A stretch of 64,000 nucleotides of DNA, taken from Caldifarciminota bacterium UBA1063 (lineage in GTDB: Bacteria; Hydrothermota; Hydrothermia; UBA1063). This document shows positions 52,733 through 60,878 of the stretch, in pieces (position 1 is the first letter of the stretch; the number at the start of each line of letters is the position of its first letter). Both the position numbers and the translations under genes were made by a program. The stretch lies in assembly GCA_002316275.1 (NCBI GenBank), contig DCDE01000013.1:1-64000 (forward strand), read 5' to 3'. Under the pieces are notes generated by a model. That model saw only the letters and a list, made by a program, of their open reading frames with translations, did no database searches and was not told the origin of the DNA.

Positions 52733-54010
52733 TCACTTAATCACGATATATCTTATTACAATATAAAGCAAAGCTAACAAAACATTCAGGATGGAGACCG
52801 GAATCCCATATTTTAAATAATTCTTAAAGGTTATTTTTTCCTGAGTTTTCTCAGAAATTCCGGCAGCGACAAGGTTCGCTGCAGCAGAAACCAAAGTTGT
52901 ATTCCCTGAAAAACATACAGTTAAGGAGAGGAGCCACCATAGCGCATCTGCATTAATGCCAGGAGTCTTTAATATAATAGATTGTATTACAGGTGCAATA
53001 GCAACAGTATAAGGAACTGCGCCCATTAGTATTGTACAAATGAAACTGAGTGCCCATATAATTGTAAACAAACCCAACTCACTGCCTGAAAATTTTATGA
53101 GAAAATTCGCAACGTTCTCGATAATTTGATACTTCTCAAGTGCACCAACAACAACGAAGAGCCCACTAAAGAAAAATAATGTCGTCCATTCAACTTCATT
53201 AAGCACTTCATCGGGGTTTTGATTTGTAACAAATAGAAGAATGACAGCCCCCACTAATGCAACAATAGAAGGAGGCAGTTTAAATACGTCATGAAGAATA
53301 AACCCTATAATTACAAAAGCAAACACTATCAAGACCTTGCGCAAAAGAGCCCTATCCTTAATTGCATCCCGCTCGTTTACTTTAACAAGAGAAACATCAA
53401 AGTGCCCTAAAATATTATACTGATTTTTAAACATTGCCTTTAAGACAAAAACATTAACTACCATAACAAACAAAACAGGTAAAGTAAGATTTACTAAAAA
53501 GTCGTTGAATGAGAGACCAGCAGCGCTACCTATAATAATGTTTGGAGGATCACCAATTAGCGTAGCAGTCCCACCAAGATTCGAAGCGATGATCTCACCG
53601 ATAAGAAAAGGAAAGGGTGATATTCCAGTCATGCTTGCAACGAGTATTATAATTGGTGAGAAAATCAAAACTGTTGTCACATTATCGAGAAAAGCTGAAA
53701 CGATTCCCGTTAGCATAAAGAAAAAGAAGAAAAGTGTAATAAAATTCCCCTTTGAGATCTTAATTGCTTTTATGGCAATGTATTCAAAAAAACCTGTCCT
53801 TCGAAAAAATGCCACAATTACCATCATACCAAGAAGCAGTCCCAAAGTATTGAAATCAATATAGTTCAAGGCCTCTGAGGGGGTAAGATATCCAAGAACT
53901 ACTATCAGAACTGCGCTTAGGAAAGTAACAGTCATTCTATGCCATTTTTCAACAGCTATAAGTACAAACGTGACGATAAAAATACCTATTAATAGCGGAA
54001 TACTACCCAT
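52733..54010 (-). CDS. ArsB/NhaD/CitM-superfamily permease
   Basis: A 425-residue membrane protein with about eleven hydrophobic helices. It matches the ion transporter superfamily permeases (ArsB, NhaD, CitMHS, SLC13): helix hairpins with GDPPNIIIGSAAG and AFLDNVTTVLIFSPII, and near the C-terminus FSGNTTLVSAAANLVA. Relatives transport arsenite, sodium/proton or dicarboxylates; the substrate cannot be told from sequence. It begins on the last base of the CBS gene stop, so the CBS protein is the likely regulator. Confidence 0.87.
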   Translation of the reverse strand: MGSIPLLIGIFIVTFVLIAVEKWHRMTVTFLSAVLIVVLGYLTPSEALNYIDFNTLGLLLGMMVIVAFFRRTGFFEYIAIKAIKISKGNFITLFFFFFMLTGIVSAFLDNVTTVLIFSPIIILVASMTGISPFPFLIGEIIASNLGGTATLIGDPPNIIIGSAAGLSFNDFLVNLTLPVLFVMVVNVFVLKAMFKNQYNILGHFDVSLVKVNERDAIKDRALLRKVLIVFAFVIIGFILHDVFKLPPSIVALVGAVILLFVTNQNPDEVLNEVEWTTLFFFSGLFVVVGALEKYQIIENVANFLIKFSGSELGLFTIIWALSFICTILMGAVPYTVAIAPVIQSIILKTPGINADALWWLLSLTVCFSGNTTLVSAAANLVAAGISEKTQEKITFKNYLKYGIPVSILNVLLALLYIVIRYIVIK

Positions 54011-54474
54011 TATTTTCTATTTCCGTACAATTTATTGATAATTGCAAGTCGTGATATGATGCCACAATAATTCATCTGATCGTCTACAACAACAATACAA
54101 GTCCTCCTTTCCTGTACTATATAAAATATCGCCTTCAATATAGAATCATCAGGCTTTAGAAAAGTAAATTTTGTATGCATCACATCCTCTGCAAGAAAGA
54201 GCTTATGGGTAAAATCTGAAAATACCTCTTGGTCAAGAGCGCCAAAGCTTGTAATGTATGAGAAATTATCTATCATATTAAAGAAATCTGGAATAAAAGG
54301 CGCAAGCAAATCTTCAGCATATATCACTCCCTTAACCTTTCCTGCATCATCTACTACAGGCACAATTGAAGTAAATTCCTCCTTCATAAGCTCTGCGACT
54401 TTTGTGATAGGGGTATCACTCTTAGCAGTTTCGATATAACTCATTATATCCGAAACTTTAAAAACTTCTGACAT
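54010..54474 (-). CDS. paired CBS-domain protein
   Basis: A 154-residue stand-alone protein made of two CBS domains (about residues 5-55, MSYIETAKSDTPITKVAELM, and 92-150, VMHTKFTFLKPDDSILKAIF). CBS pairs bind adenine nucleotides or similar ligands and control channels, transporters and enzymes. It is translated directly into the permease gene (TAATG overlap), so control of that transporter is likely. The start codon is 6 bases from a consensus -10, so the mRNA should be leaderless. Confidence 0.87.
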   Translation of the reverse strand: MSEVFKVSDIMSYIETAKSDTPITKVAELMKEEFTSIVPVVDDAGKVKGVIYAEDLLAPFIPDFFNMIDNFSYITSFGALDQEVFSDFTHKLFLAEDVMHTKFTFLKPDDSILKAIFYIVQERRTCIVVVDDQMNYCGIISRLAIINKLYGNRK

Positions 54475-54480
54475 ATACCT

Positions 54481-54509
54481 ATTATAGATTTTACAAGTCA
54501 GAATTACAA
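54481..54509 (-). promoter_or_regulatory. promoter of CBS/permease/lexA operon (leaderless)
   Basis: Minus strand TTGTAA (54504-54509), 17 bases, TATAAT (54481-54486), then 6 bases to the ATG at 54474. It lies immediately after the DUF1028 gene stop. Confidence 0.72.
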
Positions 54510-54510
54510 G

Positions 54511-55566
54511 CTATATTTTGCCCTTCTTAAATTTCTCCAGCATATCTTTAAAATACTTATTTTCCGGATCAAGATGTACAGCTTTCTGTTCAAACTCGAT
54601 GGCTTTTTTCTTAAAACCCAGCTTAAAGTAAATCAAAGCGGCAGTATCCAAAATATTTGCATCATCTGGTTTAATTTCCAAAGCTTTATCGATTAACTCT
54701 TTAGCTTTGTTTAGCTCAATACCCCTCAACACCATAAACCATGCAACTTCATTTAAAAGGTCCGGATCATCTGGGTTTTCTTGCATAACCTCATTTAGGA
54801 TTTTCATCGCTTGCTGATATTCCATCATTGAAAGTTCAGTCTTATTTTCTTTTGCATACTGGTCACCAATTCTTCCATGGGCATCCAATAAGAAAAAACG
54901 TTCCCACAACTTGTAGATCCTCTTTAGCTCTGGGATAGGATCAGGGTGGTCATCCACTCTTATATCCACATACCTATCAGAATATCCTGCATACCCACCA
55001 TTTTTTCTCATAACAAGCAGTGCTGCCGATTGTCTACCTCGGGCATCCCCTCCTGCCATATCTCCTGCTTCCAGGGCTGCAATAAGACGTTCAGGTAAAT
55101 CGCCAGAACTATTAAGAAAGGCATTCTCCATGGCCTTAATAACCGTATCACCTACCAAAATATTTCCTTGAATAGCATAGCAAAACCCGTTTCTGTGACC
55201 TGCATAACTACTACAACCCTTACCTGTCCACGACGCTGACGCACCGCTAATAGAAACAATACCAACCTGCCTCTGATCAAAGAGGGTATCCATATTTTGC
55301 AACACTTTAATTATACTATCGGGCGTGACACCTTTTTTCAATAAATCCAACGCAATGGGTCCGAAGGCCATATTACCGTAAGCTTGAGTAGCAACGGCGC
55401 CAACCTCTGCCTCGGCAAAGGGCACAGCTGAGCCAACGGCAAGAAATTTAGACGCTACAGCAACTCCCACTTCTCGTGTAAGTGTGTCGCATGCAACTAT
55501 AGAAAAGGTCCCACTATGCGGGGCTGGACTCATAAAAGAAAGAATGAAACTTAAGAAAATCACCAT
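54511..55566 (-). CDS. exported DUF1028 protein with TPR tail
   Basis: A 351-residue protein. A signal peptide (about residues 1-14) is followed by a DUF1028 domain of the Ntn-hydrolase-like fold (about 18-225; HSGTFSIVACD, VGVAVASKFLAVGSAVPFAE, GAVATQAYGNMAFG), whose biochemical activity is not known. The C-terminal part (about 245-351) consists of TPR repeats (LLNEVAWFMVLRG, DKALEIKPDDANILDTAALIYFKLG, KAVHLDPENKYFKDML). It has a short leader with GGAGGTG and its own promoter. Confidence 0.85.
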   Translation of the reverse strand: MVIFLSFILSFMSPAPHSGTFSIVACDTLTREVGVAVASKFLAVGSAVPFAEAEVGAVATQAYGNMAFGPIALDLLKKGVTPDSIIKVLQNMDTLFDQRQVGIVSISGASASWTGKGCSSYAGHRNGFCYAIQGNILVGDTVIKAMENAFLNSSGDLPERLIAALEAGDMAGGDARGRQSAALLVMRKNGGYAGYSDRYVDIRVDDHPDPIPELKRIYKLWERFFLLDAHGRIGDQYAKENKTELSMMEYQQAMKILNEVMQENPDDPDLLNEVAWFMVLRGIELNKAKELIDKALEIKPDDANILDTAALIYFKLGFKKKAIEFEQKAVHLDPENKYFKDMLEKFKKGKI

Positions 55567-55583
55567 ACAACACCTCCCTATTC

Positions 55584-55612
55584 AGAATAAACCAGCGTAA
55601 AGGGATATTCAA
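55584..55612 (-). promoter_or_regulatory. promoter of DUF1028 gene (with short leader)
   Basis: Minus strand TTGAAT (55607-55612), 17 bases, TATTCT (55584-55589). The predicted leader is about 11 nt and begins with GGAGGTG, so the ribosome site sits at the very 5' end of the mRNA. Confidence 0.62.
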
Positions 55613-55656
55613 TTGAGAAAAACATTTTAGTAGCGAATCCACTGAATTTTAGAAAA

Positions 55657-55685
55657 TTGTATGAACTTTCAAAGAACAGTAAAAT
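55657..55685 (+). promoter_or_regulatory. promoter of nrnA-gcvPB (leaderless)
   Basis: TTGTAT (55657-55662), 17 bases, TAAAAT (55680-55685), then 11 bases to ATG 55697. It contains the in-frame ATG at 55661, which is therefore unlikely to be the start. Confidence 0.65.
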
Positions 55686-55696
55686 TAGAAACACCT

Positions 55697-56650
55697 ATGC
55701 ATAAGAAAGTTAGAAATCTCCAAGAGTTTCTAAAGTCATATTCTGGTAAAATAGGGCTTGTATCTCACATAAATCCTGACGGCGATGCAGTAGGCAGCCT
55801 CCTTGGACTTTATCTATTTTTGAAAAAAGCTGGCAAACGTGTCACACCATATTTGGCAGAAAAAGTACCCCACTACCTCGATTTCCTACCCGATGTAGAT
55901 AAGATTCAAAGCAAACTGGATGCAACTGACATCGATCTCATAATTCTTATCGATGCGACTGAATTCTCGAGGACAGGATTCAATGCCCCTCAAACTACTC
56001 CTATCATTAGAATAGACCACCACATTTCAGGTAGAACATACTCGAAATATGACGTTGTAATTCCCGGTGCTCCAAGCACAGCAAGCATATTACTTAAGTT
56101 TGCAAGGAAATACGATGAAACTCTTATCAGCACAGATATCAAGAAGTGCTTGTACACGGGATTACTAACTGACACCGTATCTTTCAGACACTCCAATAGT
56201 TTCCCGTGGGCATTTAAAGATGCATACTACCTTGTAAGCACCAATTTAGATGTCACTGATATTGCATCGCTGGTTTATGAGCGAAAAAAAATAAAAACGC
56301 TCCAGCTCCTTGCCAGGGTGTTATCTACGATATTTATAAGAGACCAGGTAGCCATAATTACTATAGGAAAAGAACTCCTTCTGGAATATAATATTGATCG
56401 AAGCGAAACCGAGGGCTTCGTGTCATACCCATTATCAGTTGATGAAGCAATAGTAGGAGTAAGCATCGTGGAAATTGAAGAAGATCGGTGGAGAACCAGC
56501 CTTAGGGGCAAAAATAAAGTAAATCTTGCAAAGGTTGCAGAAACCTTTGGCGGTGGCGGGCACTTTAATGCCGCAGGATGTACAATAAATGGCAAATTGG
56601 ACGAAGTAATAGATTCACTCATAAGGACCATAAAAATACATAAAGTTTGA
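55697..56650 (+). CDS. nrnA: DHH/DHHA1 phosphoesterase (NrnA-like)
   Basis: A 317-residue DHH phosphoesterase of the NrnA type, which degrades oligoribonucleotides (nanoRNA), pAp or linear dinucleotides such as pApA. Metal motifs are SHINPDGDAVGS, LIDATEFS and IRIDHHIS. The C-terminal DHHA1 domain carries FGGGGHFNAAGCTI. I use ATG 55697 (MHKKVRNLQEF) because it follows a promoter and matches the family N-terminus; ATG 55661 lies inside the -35. It is followed after 15 bases by gcvPB. Confidence 0.9.
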   Translation: MHKKVRNLQEFLKSYSGKIGLVSHINPDGDAVGSLLGLYLFLKKAGKRVTPYLAEKVPHYLDFLPDVDKIQSKLDATDIDLIILIDATEFSRTGFNAPQTTPIIRIDHHISGRTYSKYDVVIPGAPSTASILLKFARKYDETLISTDIKKCLYTGLLTDTVSFRHSNSFPWAFKDAYYLVSTNLDVTDIASLVYERKKIKTLQLLARVLSTIFIRDQVAIITIGKELLLEYNIDRSETEGFVSYPLSVDEAIVGVSIVEIEEDRWRTSLRGKNKVNLAKVAETFGGGGHFNAAGCTINGKLDEVIDSLIRTIKIHKV

Positions 56651-56665
56651 AAAAGGAGTTTTAGA

Positions 56666-58099
56666 ATGGAGTTAATTTATGAAATTTCAAAACCAGGAAG
56701 GGTAGGTTATACTGTCAAGAAGTTTGACAGAGAAACAGAGATTAAAATACCTCAAAAGATGCTCCGTAAGACGGAACCTGATCTTCCCGAAGTTCCCGAA
56801 AATGAAGTTGTACGCCACTTTGTAAAATTATCAACATTAAATCACCATGTAGACAAAGGATTTTACCCCCTTGGTTCATGTACCATGAAATACAACCCTA
56901 AAGTCAACGAGTACACATCCGGGCTATCCGGTTTTACACATATACACCCATTTCAACCTGAATACACAGTGCAAGGAGCACTAAAGCTCATGAAAGAGTT
57001 AGAGGATCTGCTTGCTGAAATCAGTGGGATGGATTACGTATCACTTCAGCCTGCCGCAGGCGCCCATGGTGAATATACTGGGATAAAGATTATAAGAAAA
57101 TACCACGAAACAAATGGAGACCCAAGAAAATTTATTCTTGTTCCAGATTCAGCCCATGGGACCAACCCCGCATCTACTACCCTTTCAGGGTATCAGGCGA
57201 TCACAATCAAATCAGGTCCTGACGGAAGAATAGACATTGAAGACCTGAAAAAGCATTTGAATGAAGACGTAGCAGGCTTTATGGTCACAAACCCCAATAC
57301 TCTCGGAATATTTGAAAATAGGATTCGTGAAATTGCAGATTTAGTTCATAGAGCTGGTGCATTGATATATATGGATGGAGCAAATTTAAATGCCTTCATG
57401 GGCCATATTAGACCTGGAGATATCGGGTGTGACGTAATGCACTTTAACCTCCATAAGACATTTTCCACACCACATGGAGGTGGGGGACCCGGAAGTGGAC
57501 CAGTGGGAGTTAAGAAATCCCTTGAACCTTACTTACCTATACCAAGAATTGTAGAAAAGGACGGAAAATACCGGTTTGACTATGATAAGCCGCTATCTAT
57601 CGGGAAAATTCACTCCTTTTATGGAAATTTCTTGGTATTAATCCGTGCTTATACTTACATTCGTATGCTTGGGAAAGAACACCTTAAGAAAGTTAGCGAA
57701 AATGCCGTTATAAATGCAAATTACCTACGGGAAAAACTTATGTACCATTATGAGCTCCCCTACACTTCGACTTGTATGCATGAATTTGTCCTCTCAGGTA
57801 AAACATTCAAGAAATACGGAGTAAGAACCCTTGATATTGCAAAGCGAATTCTCGATTTTGGAATGCACGCTCCAACGGTTTACTTCCCTCTTATCGTTTC
57901 TGAGGCACTTATGATTGAACCAACAGAAACTGAAACCAAAGAGACTTTAGACAAATTTGCCGAAGTGATGCTTAAGATAAAGGAAGAGGCCGAAACAAAT
58001 CCAGATATTTTGAAGACTGCCCCCCATACGACACCGGTAAAGAGACTTGACGACACATTAGCTGCGAAACTAGCTAAGGTAAGGTACAGCAAAGCATAA
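56666..58099 (+). CDS. gcvPB: glycine dehydrogenase (decarboxylating) subunit 2
   Basis: A 477-residue PLP enzyme, the beta subunit of the two-part glycine cleavage P protein. YPLGSCTMKYNPKVNE and the PLP lysine region MHFNLHKTFSTPHGGGGPG are present. The partner gcvPA and genes for T and H proteins are not in this window, so the operon is split. AAAAGGAG precedes the ATG. Joined to nrnA by 15 bases. Confidence 0.95.
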   Translation: MELIYEISKPGRVGYTVKKFDRETEIKIPQKMLRKTEPDLPEVPENEVVRHFVKLSTLNHHVDKGFYPLGSCTMKYNPKVNEYTSGLSGFTHIHPFQPEYTVQGALKLMKELEDLLAEISGMDYVSLQPAAGAHGEYTGIKIIRKYHETNGDPRKFILVPDSAHGTNPASTTLSGYQAITIKSGPDGRIDIEDLKKHLNEDVAGFMVTNPNTLGIFENRIREIADLVHRAGALIYMDGANLNAFMGHIRPGDIGCDVMHFNLHKTFSTPHGGGGPGSGPVGVKKSLEPYLPIPRIVEKDGKYRFDYDKPLSIGKIHSFYGNFLVLIRAYTYIRMLGKEHLKKVSENAVINANYLREKLMYHYELPYTSTCMHEFVLSGKTFKKYGVRTLDIAKRILDFGMHAPTVYFPLIVSEALMIEPTETETKETLDKFAEVMLKIKEEAETNPDILKTAPHTTPVKRLDDTLAAKLAKVRYSKA

Positions 58100-58426
58100 A
58101 CACAAAAAGTCAAAGTACTAAACTTAACGAAGTCCTATTAGAATACCGGCACAATTGGGATTTTTCGAACAATTAGAGGTATTATAACAGCTTACTATTC
58201 ACGAACGCAATTCCGCGCCAAATGTAAAATATAGCTAAAGAAGCACACAATAATATAAAATAAACAATTCAATTTCACTGAAACATTCTAGCACAAAATC
58301 AATATTTTCTTATCTAATTTTGAAACCCTTCCTAATATTCATATCAAGGCTAAACCTAATCAAGTAATGTTCTGATTAGACCTATACTTCACCAAATCAA
58401 AGGAACCAACCCCCTGGACACCCTTA
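58100..58426. other. 327-bp convergent intergenic region
   Basis: Between gcvPB and the convergent nitroreductase. AT-rich. I find no tRNA, small gene or clear terminator. It contains an inverted repeat at 58356-58379 and nothing else I can support. Confidence 0.65.
58356..58379. repeat. 7-bp inverted repeat with 10-base loop
   Basis: CTAATCA (58356-58362) and TGATTAG (58373-58379) are complementary. It lies about 50 bases beyond the nitroreductase stop. Too weak to call a terminator. Confidence 0.3.
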
Positions 58427-58921
58427 TCATTCAATGGTCCTAAAAAATTCTTCACCTGGTTTACGAGGCGGAGGTGGTGGGACTTCCTCTGGCCAGCCGA
58501 GGGGTGTAACCGTCGCAATGTAATGTTCCTTGGGGATTCCCAGCATCTCTTTTACTTCAGGTCTATCCATATCGGCAATCCAACACGTCCCAAGTCCAAG
58601 GCACCAGGAAGCAAGCATAAAATGGTAAGCAGCTATACACGCATCTTGGATAAACCTTCTCGATTTTTCGGGGTCTCCACAAATTGCCACTGCAATTGGG
58701 GCATTTCCGATTGGCTTTGCCGGTCCCCTAATTTCTGAAAGAGCTCCTATTATTTCAGGTTTTTTTATAACGATGAAATAGTATGATTGAGAATTCCGCG
58801 CCGTGGGAGCCCATCTGCAGAGTTCCATTAATTCCTGCATCACACCGTCCGAGATGGGTTCTCTCTTAAAGTTCCTGATGCTCCGCCTTTCTGAAAGTAC
58901 ACTGCACGTCCTTGAGTTCAT
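58427..58921 (-). CDS. nitroreductase family protein
   Basis: A 164-residue FMN oxidoreductase fold protein. The N-terminal FMN motif ERRSIRNFKREPI and the central CRWAPTARNSQSYYFIVI are typical, and LGLGTCWIADM with PLGWPEEVPPPPPRK ends it. It reduces nitro, quinone or similar substrates; the real substrate is unknown. The start ATG 58921 (MNSRTCSV) is 7 bases from a -10, so an in-frame codon at 58957 inside the -35 element is not used. Confidence 0.87.
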   Translation of the reverse strand: MNSRTCSVLSERRSIRNFKREPISDGVMQELMELCRWAPTARNSQSYYFIVIKKPEIIGALSEIRGPAKPIGNAPIAVAICGDPEKSRRFIQDACIAAYHFMLASWCLGLGTCWIADMDRPEVKEMLGIPKEHYIATVTPLGWPEEVPPPPPRKPGEEFFRTIE

Positions 58922-58928
58922 AGTGCAT

Positions 58929-58957
58929 ATTATAATTCCCAAGAACAATCTTAACAA
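58929..58957 (-). promoter_or_regulatory. promoter of nitroreductase gene (leaderless)
   Basis: Minus strand TTGTTA (58952-58957), 17 bases, TATAAT (58929-58934), then 7 bases to the ATG at 58921. Confidence 0.7.
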
Positions 58958-58982
58958 AACTCTTTAAAAACAACATGGCATA

Positions 58983-59011
58983 TTGAACTTCCGAATGAAG
59001 CAGATTAAAAT
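58983..59011 (+). promoter_or_regulatory. promoter of serS operon (with leader)
   Basis: TTGAAC (58983-58988), 17 bases, TAAAAT (59006-59011), and a leader of about 21 nt that carries AAAGGAG, followed by the TTG start of serS at 59039. Confidence 0.68.
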
Positions 59012-59038
59012 TAACTTCTAGTTTCAAAGGAGTGATAT

Positions 59039-60322
59039 TTGATAGACCGAAAATTATTACGTGAAAATCCTGAATTAATAAAGGAAGCACTTAAAAAGAG
59101 AAACTACCTCACAGATATCATTGATGAAATATTATCTCTTGAACAGCAAACGAGGAACCTCAAAAAAGAGATAGAAAGCCTTCGCTCCGCTAAGAATAAA
59201 ATCAGCAGGGAGATAGCGAGAATAAGAAAAATAAATGGCGATGTGGAGCCGCTTATGGAAACAGCGAGATCTCTGGATGAAAATCTGGCGAAACTGGAAA
59301 AGGTACTTCCAGAGGTCGAAAATAAACTAAATGAAAAATGGCTTTACCTTCCTAACATACCCCATAAATCTTGTCCTATTGGCTCTTCGGCAAGTGATAA
59401 TTTGGTCGTAAGAACCTGGGGGAAGCTTCGTGAATTTTCTTTCACACCGAAAGCCCACTGGGATATCGGAGAAGACTTAGAGATCCTCGACTTTAAAAGG
59501 GCTGGTGAGATCTCGGGATCACGTTTTGCAATTTACAAAAATGAAGGTGCAGAATTAGAAAGAGCCCTGATAAGTTTTTTCCTCTCTGAAAATAAGAAAA
59601 AAGGCTACCAGGAAATACTACCTCCAACCCTTGTCAAAGAAGACGCAATGTACGTATCTGCTCATCTCCCGAAATTTCGCGATGAGATGTATTACGCTTG
59701 TGAAGACCAGCTTTTTTTGATTCCCACTGCTGAAACCGTTTTGGCAAACCTCTTTAGGGATGAAATTATTGACGAAAGCGATTTGCCTCTTTACTTTATG
59801 GCTTATACATCTTGCTTTAGGAGAGAAGCGGGCTCATACGGTAAAGATGTAAGAGGAATAGTAAGAGTCCACCAGTTTAATAAAGTAGAACTCTTTAAGT
59901 TCACAAAACCAGAAGAATCCTACGATGAACTGGAGAAAATGGTACACGATGTGGAAGATCTTCTAAAACTCCTCGAACTCCCTTACCGAATCGTGCTCCT
60001 GTGCACAGGGGATATGGGCTTTGCTGCATCCAAAACCTACGACATTGAGGTCTGGGTGCCGGGTCTCGAGCGGTGGCTGGAGGCATCATCATGCTCTAAC
60101 ACCGAATCCTTTCAGACTAGAAGAGCCAAAACCAGAATGAGAAGAAGAGACGGTAAAATAGAATACCCACACGCCCTTAACGGCTCAGGGCTTGCAACCC
60201 CAAGAGTATTTATCTCCATCCTCGAGAATTTTCAACAGGAGGATGGGAGCGTGGTGATTCCAGAAGTTTTAAGGCCTTATATGGGAGGAAAAGATGTTAT
60301 CCTACGAAGAAAAAAGAACTGA
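59039..60322 (+). CDS. serS: seryl-tRNA synthetase
   Basis: A 427-residue class II synthetase. The N-terminal antiparallel coiled coil (about residues 25-105) binds the tRNA-Ser long arm. Motif 2 is FRREAGSYGKDVRGIVRVHQF, and motif 3 includes NGSGLATPRVFISILENFQ; SSCSNTESFQTRRA lies in the active site. The start is TTG, with AAAGGAG upstream. The 3' end overlaps the aldolase gene by 29 bases. Confidence 0.96.
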   Translation: MIDRKLLRENPELIKEALKKRNYLTDIIDEILSLEQQTRNLKKEIESLRSAKNKISREIARIRKINGDVEPLMETARSLDENLAKLEKVLPEVENKLNEKWLYLPNIPHKSCPIGSSASDNLVVRTWGKLREFSFTPKAHWDIGEDLEILDFKRAGEISGSRFAIYKNEGAELERALISFFLSENKKKGYQEILPPTLVKEDAMYVSAHLPKFRDEMYYACEDQLFLIPTAETVLANLFRDEIIDESDLPLYFMAYTSCFRREAGSYGKDVRGIVRVHQFNKVELFKFTKPEESYDELEKMVHDVEDLLKLLELPYRIVLLCTGDMGFAASKTYDIEVWVPGLERWLEASSCSNTESFQTRRAKTRMRRRDGKIEYPHALNGSGLATPRVFISILENFQQEDGSVVIPEVLRPYMGGKDVILRRKKN

Positions 60323-60878
60323 AATACTTAGAGTTTTAAAAATCTTATACGAGAAGGATTTCATACAGGCAAACGTTGGCAACGCAAGTGTAAAAGTCGA
60401 TAATGGATACTTCCTCATAACTCCAAGAGGTAAGAGAAAATCGGAGCTGAATCCCGAAGATATCCTCCTCGTCGATTCAAACGGTGGTGTTATAGAAGGG
60501 ACACTTGAGCCCTCCATTGAAGTTAGAACCCACTTGGCGTGGTATAGTGTAAGACCCGATATCTCAGCTATAATTCATGCCCATCCTCCATTTACAACAG
60601 CTGCCTCTTTTTATATGACAGCTGAAGTAAAACCGCTCATGTTAGAGAACAGTGATGCAATCGGCACGAAAATTATTTCCATACCTTATAAACGGGCAGG
60701 CTCTGTGGAACTAGAACAGGAAGTAAAAGAAAAGGGCGCTGAAGAAAATGTTTACGTTCTTGCCCTCCAAAAGCATGGAGTTTTAGTTGGAGGTAAGCAC
60801 ATTATAGACGCACTGAACAAATTAGAGCTCTTTGAATTTGACACGAAGGTTAAAATCTTAAAGGAACTCAACATATGA
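60294..60878 (+). CDS. class II aldolase/adducin family protein
   Basis: A 194-residue Zn-dependent aldolase-type enzyme, similar to L-fuculose-phosphate aldolase and MtnB. The zinc His pair is in IIHAHPPFTTAASF, the phosphate loop in ITPRGKRKSELNPEDI, and the third His in LALQKHGVLVGG. Substrate unknown: fuculose, ribulose or methylthioribulose phosphates are all possible. GGGAGG lies before its ATG inside serS. It is translationally coupled to alaS (ATGA). Confidence 0.83.
   Translation: MLSYEEKRTEILRVLKILYEKDFIQANVGNASVKVDNGYFLITPRGKRKSELNPEDILLVDSNGGVIEGTLEPSIEVRTHLAWYSVRPDISAIIHAHPPFTTAASFYMTAEVKPLMLENSDAIGTKIISIPYKRAGSVELEQEVKEKGAEENVYVLALQKHGVLVGGKHIIDALNKLELFEFDTKVKILKELNI

Noticed and set aside
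58100..58426. Small gene or tRNA between gcvPB and nitroreductase
   Set aside because: No ribosome site with a credible short frame and no tRNA consensus on either strand.
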